Shown piece after piece: positions 16,354 to 24,485 of a stretch of 33,994 nucleotides of DNA (position 1 is the first letter of the stretch; each line of letters starts with the position of its first letter). The notes below the pieces were generated by a model that did no database searches, was not told the origin of the DNA, and saw nothing but the letters and a program-made list of their open reading frames with translations. Location of the stretch: positions 1-33,994 of the forward strand of contig NZ_URFY01000049.1 in assembly GCF_900547205.1 (NCBI RefSeq), given 5' to 3'. The stretch comes from an uncultured Bacteroides sp. (GTDB lineage Bacteria > Bacteroidota > Bacteroidia > Bacteroidales > Bacteroidaceae). A program made the translations under genes and the position numbers.

Positions 16354-16818
16354 TTAATATTCGTCGTTTGCATACAGATAATCAAATGCAGCTTGTTTGT
16401 AGTCGAATATTTCTTCCGGTTTAAAAAATCTCTTTAATTCTATGGCTGCGGTTTCCGGTGAGTCAGAAGTATGAACGATGTTTTCTTGAAAGCTCATACT
16501 GTAATCTCCACGAATGGTCCCCGGTGCAGCCAGACGGCCGTTAGTTGGTCCCGCCAACGTACGGACTGTTTGAATAGCATCCACTCCCTCAAAACAACAA
16601 ACGATGACAGGAGCTGTCATCATAGAATCTTTCACTCTCTGAAAGAAAGGTTTGCCGCTGAGGTGGGCATAATGTTCGCTCAACAATTCATCAGTCAATT
16701 GCATCATCTTCATACCGGCCAATCGTAATCCTTTACGTTCAAACAGGTGAGTAATCTCACCGACCAAAGCCCTTTGGAGGGTGCAAGGTTTTAATATGAC
16801 CAGCGTTTTTTCAAGCAT
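16354..16818 (-). CDS. ndk: Nucleoside diphosphate kinase
   Basis: Transfers the gamma phosphate between nucleoside triphosphates and diphosphates through a phosphohistidine. The 154-residue product begins LEKTLVILKPCTLQRALVGE, has the RGDYS segment, and carries the active-site histidine in NIVHTSDS (the family usually has HGSDS, so Thr replaces Gly). The length is at the usual size. It has its own promoter upstream and precedes the peptidase gene by 18 bases. Confidence 0.95.
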   Translation of the reverse strand: MLEKTLVILKPCTLQRALVGEITHLFERKGLRLAGMKMMQLTDELLSEHYAHLSGKPFFQRVKDSMMTAPVIVCCFEGVDAIQTVRTLAGPTNGRLAAPGTIRGDYSMSFQENIVHTSDSPETAAIELKRFFKPEEIFDYKQAAFDYLYANDEY

Positions 16819-16869
16819 GATACACTACTTTTCAATGGGTTATACGATACATTAACTAAAAAATTCCCT

Positions 16870-16900
16870 CAAAGGTAGCATTTTCCTATGAAAGAACAAG
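16870..16900 (-). promoter_or_regulatory. ndk promoter
   Basis: Minus-strand TACCTTTG (16877 to 16870) is an exact -7 element, with CTTG 19 bases upstream (16900 to 16897) as a near match to the -33 TTTG. RNA would start near 16863, about 45 bases before the ndk ATG. The rest of the gap 16819-17040 holds no gene. A weak GGGC/GCCC pair near 16953 could be a recG 3' hairpin. Confidence 0.6.
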
Positions 16901-17040
16901 TCAGTTATTAACTATTTTTCAGATGGTTAGTAGGAAATGGGGGGAAGAAAGGGGCGTTAAAGCCCTATAAACAGGAGGGATAAGAGCAAAATATGTTATG
17001 CAACACATTTATGCAAATAAGTCGTATGTTTAACCGTTTT

Positions 17041-19137
17041 TCAGCTAATAGCCGCCCAGTTAACATTCGTTTTCCGCAATGCTTTTAGTTGCTTCCAAAG
17101 CATTTCGTTCTCCGGACGTTGTGCCGTCGGGTCTTCTTCTACAATACCTTCGGCTATCGTTCGGACATATTGCAACAATTGACCGTCGCGAGCTATGTCC
17201 GCTATCTTTAAATCGAAGGCGATGCCACTTTGCTGTGTTCCTTCAAGGTCGCCGGGGCCGCGGAGTTTCAAATCGGCTTCGGCAATCTCGAAACCATCGT
17301 TGGTGCGCACCATTATTTCGAGTCGCTTACGGGTATCTTCGGTCAGTTTGTAGTTCGTCACCAGTATGCAATAGGATTGGTCGGCACCCCGCCCCACCCG
17401 TCCGCGCAATTGGTGCAACTGCGAAAGTCCGAAGCGTTCGGCATTTTCGATAATCATCACCGAAGCGTTGGGCACGTTCACTCCTACTTCAATCACCGTG
17501 GTGGCTACCATTATCTGCGCCTTTCCCGAAATGAATAGTTGCATCTGCTCGTCTTTCTCGGCAGACTTCATTTTACCGTGCACCTTGCATATGGTACATT
17601 GGGGGAACTCTTCTTTAATATACTGATAGCCTTCTTCGAGATTCTTCAGGTCTATCTTCTCGCTCTCCTTTATTAAAGGGTAGACGATGTAGACTTGACG
17701 GCCCTCGTCGATTTGCTTCTGCACTCCGCGGTACATACTTTCGCGACGGTTATCGAATTGATGGATAGTCGTTATCGGTTTTCGTCCCGGCGGCAGTTCG
17801 TCAATAACGGAAACGTCGAGGTCGCCGTATAGCGTCATCGCCAATGTTCGCGGAATAGGCGTGGCAGTCATTACCAGCACGTGAGGAGGTTGGCTGTTCT
17901 TACTCCAGAGGCGGGCACGCTGCGCCACTCCGAAACGGTGTTGTTCGTCAATCACCACGAAGCCCAAAGACGAGAAGTTGACCGTATCTTCAATGACGGC
18001 ATGGGTTCCGATTAGTATCTTCACATCTCCGGTCAGCAATCCGGAAAGGATGGCTTCCCGCCTTTTTCCTTTGATAGAGCCTGTCAGCAGTTCCACACGG
18101 ATGTCCATGCCGAAGAGCAATTCCTTTATCGTCTCGTAATGCTGATTTGCCAGAATTTCGGTGGGGGCCATCATGCAAGCCTGATAACCGTTGTCCAACG
18201 CCAGCAGCATACTCATCAAGGCTACCAAGGTTTTTCCACTGCCTACGTCGCCCTGCAAGAGTCGGTTCATCTGTCGGCCGCTGCCTACGTCGTTCCTTAT
18301 TTCTTTCAATACCCGTTTCTGCGCACCCGTCAGTTGGAAAGGGAGATTCCTGGAGTAGAAAGTATTGAATATGTCGCCCACCCGTTCAAAGATATATCCG
18401 CGATATCGCCTTTGCCTGTCTTTGGCATAGCGGAGAATGTTGAGTTGTACATAAAACAGTTCTTCAAATTTCAGGCGATACTGCGCGCGGCGTAGTAAAT
18501 CGGGGTTTGTGGGGAAGTGTATATTCCTCAAAGCTTCCGTTAAAGGCATCAGGTGATGGTCGGCAAGTATCTTGGGGGAAAGAGTTTCGGGCAGTGGTTC
18601 CTGTATCTGCTGAATCACCGTTGCCATCATCTTCTCTATCGCATGGGAGTTGAGGAAGCTGCGCTTCATTTTCTCCGTTGTATTATAATAAGGTTGCAGG
18701 CCGACGGAAGAGAGCTTCAATTCATCCGTCTTGTCAATGTCGGGATGCGCCACGTTGATGCGGCCGTTGAATACGGTCGGTTTGCCGAAGATGATGTATT
18801 CTTCGTGGAGTTTATATTTGCCTAAGATGTACTTGATGCCCTGAAACCACACTAGGTCTACCACTCCCGTGCCATCCGAGAAATGGGCTGTCAGGCGACG
18901 CTGACGTCCCTCGCCGATAGTCTCGAAGCCGAGAATTTCTCCTTTCAGTTGGATATACGGCATATTGCCATCTATTTCGTGGATGTAATAGATGCGGCTC
19001 CGGTCGACGTACTTATAGGGGAAATAATAAATGAGATCGTGTAAGGAGAAGATTTCCAACTCCTTATTTAATACAGCCGCCTTTTGAGGGCCTACGCCGG
19101 AGATAAATTTTATGTCGCGTGTGGTTAAGTCGAACAT
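17041..19137 (-). CDS. recG: ATP-dependent DNA helicase RecG
   Basis: RecG remodels stalled forks and branched recombination intermediates. The 698-residue protein has an N-terminal OB-type wedge domain (with ISGVGPQKAAVLNKE at the start). The helicase core shows RLLQGDVGSGKT (Walker A), VIDEQH (DExH box), VMTATPIPRTLAM (motif III), TTVIEVGVNVPNASVM and the QLRGRVGRG motif VI. The length is typical. It starts 14 bases after ispD, so it is the last gene of a DJ-1, ispD, recG group. Confidence 0.96.
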   Translation of the reverse strand: MFDLTTRDIKFISGVGPQKAAVLNKELEIFSLHDLIYYFPYKYVDRSRIYYIHEIDGNMPYIQLKGEILGFETIGEGRQRRLTAHFSDGTGVVDLVWFQGIKYILGKYKLHEEYIIFGKPTVFNGRINVAHPDIDKTDELKLSSVGLQPYYNTTEKMKRSFLNSHAIEKMMATVIQQIQEPLPETLSPKILADHHLMPLTEALRNIHFPTNPDLLRRAQYRLKFEELFYVQLNILRYAKDRQRRYRGYIFERVGDIFNTFYSRNLPFQLTGAQKRVLKEIRNDVGSGRQMNRLLQGDVGSGKTLVALMSMLLALDNGYQACMMAPTEILANQHYETIKELLFGMDIRVELLTGSIKGKRREAILSGLLTGDVKILIGTHAVIEDTVNFSSLGFVVIDEQHRFGVAQRARLWSKNSQPPHVLVMTATPIPRTLAMTLYGDLDVSVIDELPPGRKPITTIHQFDNRRESMYRGVQKQIDEGRQVYIVYPLIKESEKIDLKNLEEGYQYIKEEFPQCTICKVHGKMKSAEKDEQMQLFISGKAQIMVATTVIEVGVNVPNASVMIIENAERFGLSQLHQLRGRVGRGADQSYCILVTNYKLTEDTRKRLEIMVRTNDGFEIAEADLKLRGPGDLEGTQQSGIAFDLKIADIARDGQLLQYVRTIAEGIVEEDPTAQRPENEMLWKQLKALRKTNVNWAAIS

Positions 19138-19151
19138 TTACAGTAGGACAT

Positions 19152-19811
19152 TTACAAGAGTGCACTCCCCACTTTGAGGTCGAAAGGAGTGGTTATTTTT
19201 ATGTTTTCGCGGTTACCTTCTGCCAGATGAACGGGTACACCCATGGCTTCGACGACAGATGCGTCGTCGGTAAAGAATGGGGTAAACTCCTGTGCATAAG
19301 CCTTCTGCAACAGTTCCACATCGAACACTTGCGGTGTCTGCACCAGTTTATAGTCACTCCGGTTGACGGTTTCGCTTCCTGCATCCGTGAGGTGGCGCAC
19401 TGTTTCGACGATATCAATCACCGGAATCACCGCTTTGTGCTGCTCTGCCAAATCATAGCAACGGCGAATCACATCTATCGAAACAAACGGGCGAACTCCA
19501 TCGTGCACTCCCACCAAGCCGGGGGCTTGCACCAATGCCAAGCCGTTCTTTACCGAATGGAAGCGGGTTTCGCCACCATCGGCAACGGTATAGTCCACGG
19601 CAAAGTGATGCTCTTCGCAGAGTTGCTTCCAGAATTGTTGTTGCTCCCGCGGAAGTACAAGAATGAGTTGAAGCGTTGCGTCATACTTCCGAAACACTTC
19701 CAGCGTATGCATCAACACAGGTTTACCGCCAATGGGAAGGAATTGTTTGGGGAGGTCGCCCCCCATTCGCAAGCCCTTTCCACCGGCAACAATAATCGCA
19801 TATTTCTTCAT
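19152..19811 (-). CDS. ispD: 2-C-methyl-D-erythritol 4-phosphate cytidylyltransferase
   Basis: Third step of the non-mevalonate isoprenoid pathway: forms CDP-methylerythritol from CTP and MEP. With the ATG at 19811 (MKKYAIIVAGGKGLRMG) the protein has 219 residues and the glycine-rich CTP-binding loop begins at residue 8. The loop lysine lies in PKQFLPIGG, VHDGVRPFVS matches the family signature, and TDDASVVEA is the C-terminal ligand motif. Eight extra residues from the start at 19835 would overlap the DJ-1 gene and are not needed. Confidence 0.95.
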   Translation of the reverse strand: MKKYAIIVAGGKGLRMGGDLPKQFLPIGGKPVLMHTLEVFRKYDATLQLILVLPREQQQFWKQLCEEHHFAVDYTVADGGETRFHSVKNGLALVQAPGLVGVHDGVRPFVSIDVIRRCYDLAEQHKAVIPVIDIVETVRHLTDAGSETVNRSDYKLVQTPQVFDVELLQKAYAQEFTPFFTDDASVVEAMGVPVHLAEGNRENIKITTPFDLKVGSALL

Positions 19812-19819
19812 TGACCCGC

Positions 19820-20371
19820 TTAGCGTTTTACGCACATCGCTTCTACCAGTTCGTCTACTTTTTCTTTGCCTACCAGCAGGTCGACAATGTTCAGGGCAAA
19901 CTCCATAGCTGCGCCCGGTCCCATAGCTGTAATGATGTTTCCATCACGCACTACGTGCTCATTAAGGCATTCGGCACCTTCCAGATATTGCTCGAAACTG
20001 GGGTAGCAAGTGGCTTTCTTGCCTTTCAGCAGACCCAACTTGCCCAATACCATCGGGGCGGCACAGATAGCTGCAATCGGTTTGTTCTTTTCAGCAAAGT
20101 TGAGGATTAACTTACGCAACCCCGGATGTTTGTCGAGTGTAGCAGCTCCGGGCATTCCTCCGGGCAGAAGCAGAAGATCTGCATCAAAGAAATCGCAGTT
20201 GTCGAAGTTGACGTCACAAAGTAGAGATACGTCGTGCGCTCCTACTACAATCTCATCCGGTGTAACGGATACTATTTCAACATTCAATCCGGCACGTCTC
20301 AACGTGTCAACAGCAGTAAAGGCTTCTATTTCTTCAAAGCCGTCTGCAAAAAAAGCGTATACAGTTCCCAT
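19820..20371 (-). CDS. DJ-1/PfpI family protein
   Basis: The 183-residue protein belongs to the DJ-1/ThiJ group. It has FADGFEEIEA with the conserved Glu near the N-terminus and AAICAAPMVLGKLGLLKGKKAT with the nucleophile Cys at the elbow. Members act as deglycases, chaperones or redox sensors, and the closest bacterial type is YajL. No signal peptide is seen, so it is cytoplasmic. It precedes ispD by 8 bases. The function in this organism cannot be set more finely. Confidence 0.88.
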   Translation of the reverse strand: MGTVYAFFADGFEEIEAFTAVDTLRRAGLNVEIVSVTPDEIVVGAHDVSLLCDVNFDNCDFFDADLLLLPGGMPGAATLDKHPGLRKLILNFAEKNKPIAAICAAPMVLGKLGLLKGKKATCYPSFEQYLEGAECLNEHVVRDGNIITAMGPGAAMEFALNIVDLLVGKEKVDELVEAMCVKR

Positions 20372-20424
20372 ATATATAATAATGTATTAATGAGAGTGAC
20401 TAATAGTCGGTGGTATCTCCAACT

Positions 20425-20549
20425 CTCCTCCTTCTGGAAGGAGGAGTACCCTTTAGGGGGAGGTGGTAGGTAAGCACACAGATTACTATCGCTTTATGTA
20501 TTCACCTACCACCCCGGCTTTCAGCCACCCCTCCTTCCTGAAGGAGGGG
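20425..20549. repeat. Large inverted-repeat element between tonB and the DJ-1 gene
   Basis: Each end carries a perfect palindrome: CTCCTCCTTC-TG-GAAGGAGGAG at 20425-20446 and CCCCTCCTTC-CT-GAAGGAGGGG at 20528-20549. Inside, GGTGGTAGGT (20462-20471) pairs with ACCTACCACC (20504-20513). The whole forms a long imperfect hairpin with a 32-base centre. It looks like a small non-coding mobile repeat and separates tonB from the DJ-1 gene. It may also end or process the tonB transcript. Confidence 0.78.
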
Positions 20550-20599
20550 AATTGAAGGTAGCACCGACTATGCCACGTTCTCATTGGTTTATTATCTGT

Positions 20600-21481
20600 T
20601 TATCTCAGTTTAAAGTTATAAGTTATCGTTCCCGTCTGGTTGCCCGGCTTGTCCACCGCTTCAAAGCGCGCCTTTCGGGCAGCATCCTCGGCTGCTTTAC
20701 GCAACACAGAGTTAACCGTATTTGTTTGCCGGTTGATAGTCGTTGCAATGACTATTCCGGCAGGGTTCACCGTAATGTTTACTACCACACGGCCTTCTTC
20801 CTGCACATTGTATACGGGAATCGGCAAACTGGTACCCTTACCTAAAGAACGTCCGCCAAGGTCAAATGTTCCGATTCCACCCGTTCCGGTCTTAGAGCCG
20901 GTAGAAGAATTGCCTTCTTTGCTACCTTCCGTTCCGGCACCACTGGCAGAAGTTCCTTTATTCCCTTCCATCTGTGCACCTTTCCCGAAGGCTCCGGCTA
21001 CTCTCTTTTTAGCAGCCTCAGCAGCAGCCTTACGTTCACGTTCCGCTTTCTCTTCGGCGAGTCGTTTCGCTTCTGCCGCTTTCTCGGCTTCGGTCTTTTC
21101 GGGCTTTTTGGCGGGTTCTTTCGGTTTTACTACTTCTTTCGGTTTTACTTTCTCTTCCTTCTTCGGTTCTTCCGTTTTCGGCTTTATGGCAACCGTTTCT
21201 TCCTCAGCCTGCGTCAGCAAATCCTGCTCGGAAGGAAGTTCCGGTTCTGCTTCGGCAGGAGGAGGTGGCACTTCTTCATCCAGCACATCCACATCTACCA
21301 GCGAAGGATCGTCGAAGCCGCGTGCAGACTCCACATTACCCATCATCACAGGCACTCCGCCTGCATCTTCATCGGGCTGGGGGACAGCAAAGCTCACCAG
21401 AATCAAAAGAGCAATCACTGCCACGTGCACCAACAGTGCACCCAGCGCTCCTATATATTCACCCTTTTTTCTTCTGTCCAT
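20600..21481 (-). CDS. TonB-family energy transducer
   Basis: The 293-residue inner-membrane protein has a short cytoplasmic start, one membrane helix (about residues 11-31, GALGALLVHVAVIALLILVSF), and a long Pro/Glu/Lys-rich periplasmic spacer with many KPK and PKEP units. A Gly/Ser-rich link leads to a TonB-like C-terminal domain (GRVVVNITVNPAGIVIATTI...). With the ExbB/ExbD pair just upstream it would pass proton-motive energy to outer-membrane receptors. A TolA-like role is an alternative because of the Ala/Lys/Glu-rich coiled stretch. It starts 6 bases after exbD. Confidence 0.88.
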   Translation of the reverse strand: MDRRKKGEYIGALGALLVHVAVIALLILVSFAVPQPDEDAGGVPVMMGNVESARGFDDPSLVDVDVLDEEVPPPPAEAEPELPSEQDLLTQAEEETVAIKPKTEEPKKEEKVKPKEVVKPKEPAKKPEKTEAEKAAEAKRLAEEKAERERKAAAEAAKKRVAGAFGKGAQMEGNKGTSASGAGTEGSKEGNSSTGSKTGTGGIGTFDLGGRSLGKGTSLPIPVYNVQEEGRVVVNITVNPAGIVIATTINRQTNTVNSVLRKAAEDAARKARFEAVDKPGNQTGTITYNFKLR

Positions 21482-21487
21482 ACTCTA

Positions 21488-21904
21488 TTATTTCCTTTCC
21501 GGCGGGCGGGTAGCCAGCACCATCTTAAAATGATTCTCATTTGCAATGTTCAGCACCCTTACTATCTCACGGTAGGGAACGGATTCATCGGCATACAATG
21601 CCACATACATTTCGGGCTCCTTCTCTGCGCAACTTTGCAGAAACGGGGTCAGCTTCTCCAATGTCATCGGCTGTTCTTTCTCATTGCCGAAGGCGGCATA
21701 GAAGTTCAGGTTTTCGTCGATAACGACTCTCGTCAGCGGTTTGGCGGAAGTCTGCTGCTTGCCCTGCGGCAATAGCACCTTGATGGCATTGGGCGACACC
21801 ACCGTAGAGGTTATCATGAAAAATATCAGCAACAGGAAGATGACGTCCGTCATGGAAGCCATACTGAAATTGGGCGATACTCTATTTCTTCTCTTTAGTC
21901 CCAT
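21488..21904 (-). CDS. ExbD/TolR family biopolymer transport protein
   Basis: The 138-residue protein has one N-terminal membrane helix with the key aspartate in SMTDVIFLLLIFFMI (about residue 19), the residue that takes part in proton use, and a small periplasmic domain (about residues 45-135). It works with the ExbB-like channel to drive TonB. It follows exbB after about 130 bases that hold an inverted repeat, and precedes tonB by 6 bases. Confidence 0.93.
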   Translation of the reverse strand: MGLKRRNRVSPNFSMASMTDVIFLLLIFFMITSTVVSPNAIKVLLPQGKQQTSAKPLTRVVIDENLNFYAAFGNEKEQPMTLEKLTPFLQSCAEKEPEMYVALYADESVPYREIVRVLNIANENHFKMVLATRPPERK

Positions 21905-21926
21905 AGGTAATAATGTGGCAATTTGC

Positions 21927-22030
21927 CAATGTGCTGATGTGCCAATTGGCTGCGCACTAATTGTTAATTATTCAATTTTATCATTCCTAATCATTCTCTC
22001 TAATTGGCACATTGGCATATTAGCACATTG
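21927..22030. repeat. Inverted-repeat element, ATATGCCAAT family, copy 2
   Basis: CAATGTGCTGATGTGCCAAT (21927-21946) pairs with ATTGGCATATTAGCACATTG (22011-22030) at 18 of 20 positions, and pairing extends outward imperfectly. The unit is the same 9-10 base ATRTGCCAA motif as in the copy at 7225-7311. As in that copy it lies directly after a stop codon (exbB at 22036) and inside an operon. The AT-rich centre carries no reading frame of note. Confidence 0.75.
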
Positions 22031-22035
22031 CCCAA

Positions 22036-22752
22036 TTATTGCGTTGGTTCGTTCAGCAAGTCCATGAACTCCATCGTACGAGATTCCATCTTGTTCACCA
22101 CGCGGTCTACCAACATCACCAGATAGTTGTAGGCAAACATGGCGATGATACCCACAATCAGACCACCGACTGTGGTAATCATGGCTTCGTAGATACCGCC
22201 TGAAAGCAACGTAATGTCGATATTTCCGCTTCCTGCATTCGCCATTTCGTAGAATGCACGCACCATACCCGTCACCGTTCCGAGGAATCCAAGCATCGGA
22301 GCACCACCGGAGATGGTTGCCATCACGGTCAAGCCTTTTTCGAGTTTGGCAACTTCAATATTACCCACGTTTTCAATGGCAGCTTGCACGTCGTTAATCG
22401 GACGTCCCAGACGGCTGATACCTTTCTCAATCATTCGTGCCGAAGGGGTATTCATCGTACGGCAGTAGTTGATGGCCGCTTTGATTTCACCGCTATGGAT
22501 ATAGTCTTTGATTCGTTCCATAAACATCGGGTCTTCCTTTCCCGCCTTGCGAATCATATAATTGCGCTCAAACAGAATGTAGAAGCAGACTACGGATAGC
22601 ACTCCCAACACAATCATAATCCAACCACCCTTGATTGCCATATCAAGCATATTCATTTCTGGCGTGTTTACTTCAGTCAGTACGGGGTTGGCAGTAGCCA
22701 GCGAGTCGGCCATGTTGATAGCCCCTTGGGCCAACAAGATTAGTGCGTTCAT
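22036..22752 (-). CDS. ExbB/TolQ/MotA family proton channel protein
   Basis: The 238-residue protein has three membrane segments. The first lies around residues 39-60 (GWIMIVLGVLSVVCFYIL), followed by a long cytoplasmic loop (KAAINYCRTMNTPSARMIEKGI). The family core GGAPMLGFLGTVTGMVRAF and TTVGGLIVGIIAMFAYNYL follow. It forms the channel of the ExbB-ExbD-TonB complex. Its ATG shares a base with the pdxJ stop (TAATG), so the two are translationally coupled. Confidence 0.94.
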   Translation of the reverse strand: MNALILLAQGAINMADSLATANPVLTEVNTPEMNMLDMAIKGGWIMIVLGVLSVVCFYILFERNYMIRKAGKEDPMFMERIKDYIHSGEIKAAINYCRTMNTPSARMIEKGISRLGRPINDVQAAIENVGNIEVAKLEKGLTVMATISGGAPMLGFLGTVTGMVRAFYEMANAGSGNIDITLLSGGIYEAMITTVGGLIVGIIAMFAYNYLVMLVDRVVNKMESRTMEFMDLLNEPTQ

Positions 22753-23465
22753 TAGCGTAGACAGTTTTTATATTCCTGAACGGTACGTTCCAGTCCCAGA
22801 TAAAGAGCATCGCTAATCAATGCGTGCCCAATGGAAACTTCGTCCACCCACGGAATGTTTTTATAGAAATAGTTTAAATTCACAAGACTCAGGTCGTGCC
22901 CGGCGTTCAGTCCCAATCCCAGCTTGCGGGCTGTTTTGGCTGCTTCGATAAAAGGAGCGATGGCCGTTTCGGGATTCTTCGGATAGTTTGTCGCATAGGG
23001 TTCGGTGTATAATTCCACACGGTCGGCTCCTGCTTTTGCAGCGTATTCCACCATTTCAGGGTCGGCAGCCACAAAGACGGAGGTACGGATACCGGCGGTG
23101 TTGAACTGGTCGAGAACCTCGGTCAGAAATTCCAGATTCACTTTCGTATCCCAACCTGAGTTGGAAGTTATCTGCGAAGGGTCGTCGGGCACCAATGTCA
23201 CCTGATGGGGTTTCACCTTCAGCACCAGGTCTATAAATTCCGGCGACGGATAACCTTCGATATTAAATTCGGTTCTCAGCAAAGGACGCAGGTCGTATAC
23301 ATCAGCACGACGAATGTGTCGTTCGTCGGGACGGGGATGAACGGTGATACCGTCCGCTCCGAAGGATTCACAATCAAGCGCCACCTTCACCACATCGGGC
23401 ACATTCCCTCCGCGCGCGTTTCTCAGCGTGGCAATCTTGTTTATGTTTACACTCAATTTAGTCAT
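22752..23465 (-). CDS. pdxJ: Pyridoxine 5'-phosphate synthase
   Basis: Condenses 1-deoxyxylulose 5-phosphate with 3-amino-2-oxopropyl phosphate to make pyridoxine phosphate (vitamin B6). The 237-residue TIM-barrel protein shows LSVNINKIATLRNARGG at the start, ITVHPRPDERHI with the active-site His, VTLVPD, RVELYTEPYA and LGLNAGHDLSL. The length matches the family. It is the first gene of the minus-strand run with exbB, exbD and tonB, and a promoter match lies just upstream. Confidence 0.97.
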   Translation of the reverse strand: MTKLSVNINKIATLRNARGGNVPDVVKVALDCESFGADGITVHPRPDERHIRRADVYDLRPLLRTEFNIEGYPSPEFIDLVLKVKPHQVTLVPDDPSQITSNSGWDTKVNLEFLTEVLDQFNTAGIRTSVFVAADPEMVEYAAKAGADRVELYTEPYATNYPKNPETAIAPFIEAAKTARKLGLGLNAGHDLSLVNLNYFYKNIPWVDEVSIGHALISDALYLGLERTVQEYKNCLR

Positions 23466-23485
23466 AGTTCACGTTATATTTGCCG

Positions 23486-23493
23486 CAAAAATA
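23486..23493 (-). promoter_or_regulatory. Bacteroides -7 element for pdxJ
   Basis: Minus-strand TATTTTTG (23493 to 23486) matches TAnnTTTG and lies 20 bases before the pdxJ ATG. A plus-strand TATATTTG at 23475-23482 also matches and could serve nadK. No clear -33 TTTG accompanies either, so the pair is tentative. Confidence 0.45.
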
Positions 23494-23612
23494 CAAATAT
23501 TATTATTAGTTGCCTAATAATACGAAACGCATTATCGGTTCTTTTTTGGTTATTTAAATGAGAAATCCAAGAAAAAATGCCAAATTTGCAGCTTGAACTA
23601 ACAATACCGCTT

Positions 23613-24485
23613 ATGAAATTTGCCATTTTCGGAAATACTTATCAGGCCAAGAAGTCCTCTCACGCAGCTAATCTGTTCCGCTTATTGAAGAAACGGGGAG
23701 CAGATGTCTGTGTATGCAGGGAGTTCTACCAATTCCTGATTTCAGAACATATGGAGATCGAAGCCGACCAATTATTTGATGGTGATGATTTCACAGCCGA
23801 TATGGTAATCAGCATCGGAGGGGACGGAACTTTCCTGAAAGCTGCACGCCGTGTGGGAAGAAAGGGTATCCCTATCCTTGGAATCAATACGGGACGTCTG
23901 GGTTTTCTGGCGGATATCTCGCCGGAAGAGATGGAAGAGACGTTCGATGAAATTCTAGCCGGTAATTATAGTGTGGAGGAACGCAGCGTGCTTCAGCTTT
24001 TTTGTGAGGACAAGCGCTTGCAGGAATGCCCTTATGCACTGAATGAAATTGCTGTTCTCAAGCGGGACAGTTCTTCTATGATTAGTATCCATACGGCTAT
24101 CAACGGTGCTTATCTAAATACTTATCAGGCTGACGGACTGGTGATTGCAACACCTACCGGTTCTACTGCCTATTCGCTAAGCGTGGGTGGACCGATTATC
24201 GTTCCTCATTCCAATACGATTGCTATTACTCCTGTTGCCCCTCATAGCCTCAACGTCCGCCCTATCGTTATCCGCGATGATTGGGAAGTGACGCTGGATG
24301 TTGAAAGCCGCAGCCATAACTTCTTGGTTGCCATCGACGGACGGAGCGAAAGCTGCAAAGAAACAACTCAACTGACTATCCGACGGGCAGATTATAGCGT
24401 GAAAGTGGTGAAACGCTTTAATCATATTTTCTTTGACACGCTTCGGAGTAAGATGATGTGGGGGGCGGATGGGAGGTTACGGTAA
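23613..24485 (+). CDS. nadK: NAD kinase
   Basis: Phosphorylates NAD to NADP. With the ATG at 23613 (MKFAIFGNTYQ) the protein has 290 residues. The GGDGTFLKAAR motif holds the catalytic-region Asp, NTGRLGFLA and LNEIAVL follow, and DGLVIATPTGSTAYSLSVGGPI is the conserved nucleotide-binding loop. An upstream in-frame ATG at 23577 would add 12 residues without family support. It is divergent from pdxJ, and its last 9 bases overlap the convergent glycosyltransferase gene. It is the last gene of normal core base composition. Confidence 0.96.
   Translation: MKFAIFGNTYQAKKSSHAANLFRLLKKRGADVCVCREFYQFLISEHMEIEADQLFDGDDFTADMVISIGGDGTFLKAARRVGRKGIPILGINTGRLGFLADISPEEMEETFDEILAGNYSVEERSVLQLFCEDKRLQECPYALNEIAVLKRDSSSMISIHTAINGAYLNTYQADGLVIATPTGSTAYSLSVGGPIIVPHSNTIAITPVAPHSLNVRPIVIRDDWEVTLDVESRSHNFLVAIDGRSESCKETTQLTIRRADYSVKVVKRFNHIFFDTLRSKMMWGADGRLR

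Noticed and set aside
16945..16965. recG terminator from a GGGC/GCCC pair
   Set aside because: The stem is only about four pairs and no T-run follows on the minus strand.
19119..19814. 231-residue plus-strand frame opposite ispD
   Set aside because: Mirrors ispD almost exactly, which is strongly supported by motifs.
20640..21533. 297-residue plus-strand frame opposite tonB
   Set aside because: It is the antisense of the Pro/Lys/Glu-rich TonB linker and gives low-complexity Ser/Ala/Phe. No promoter or family features.
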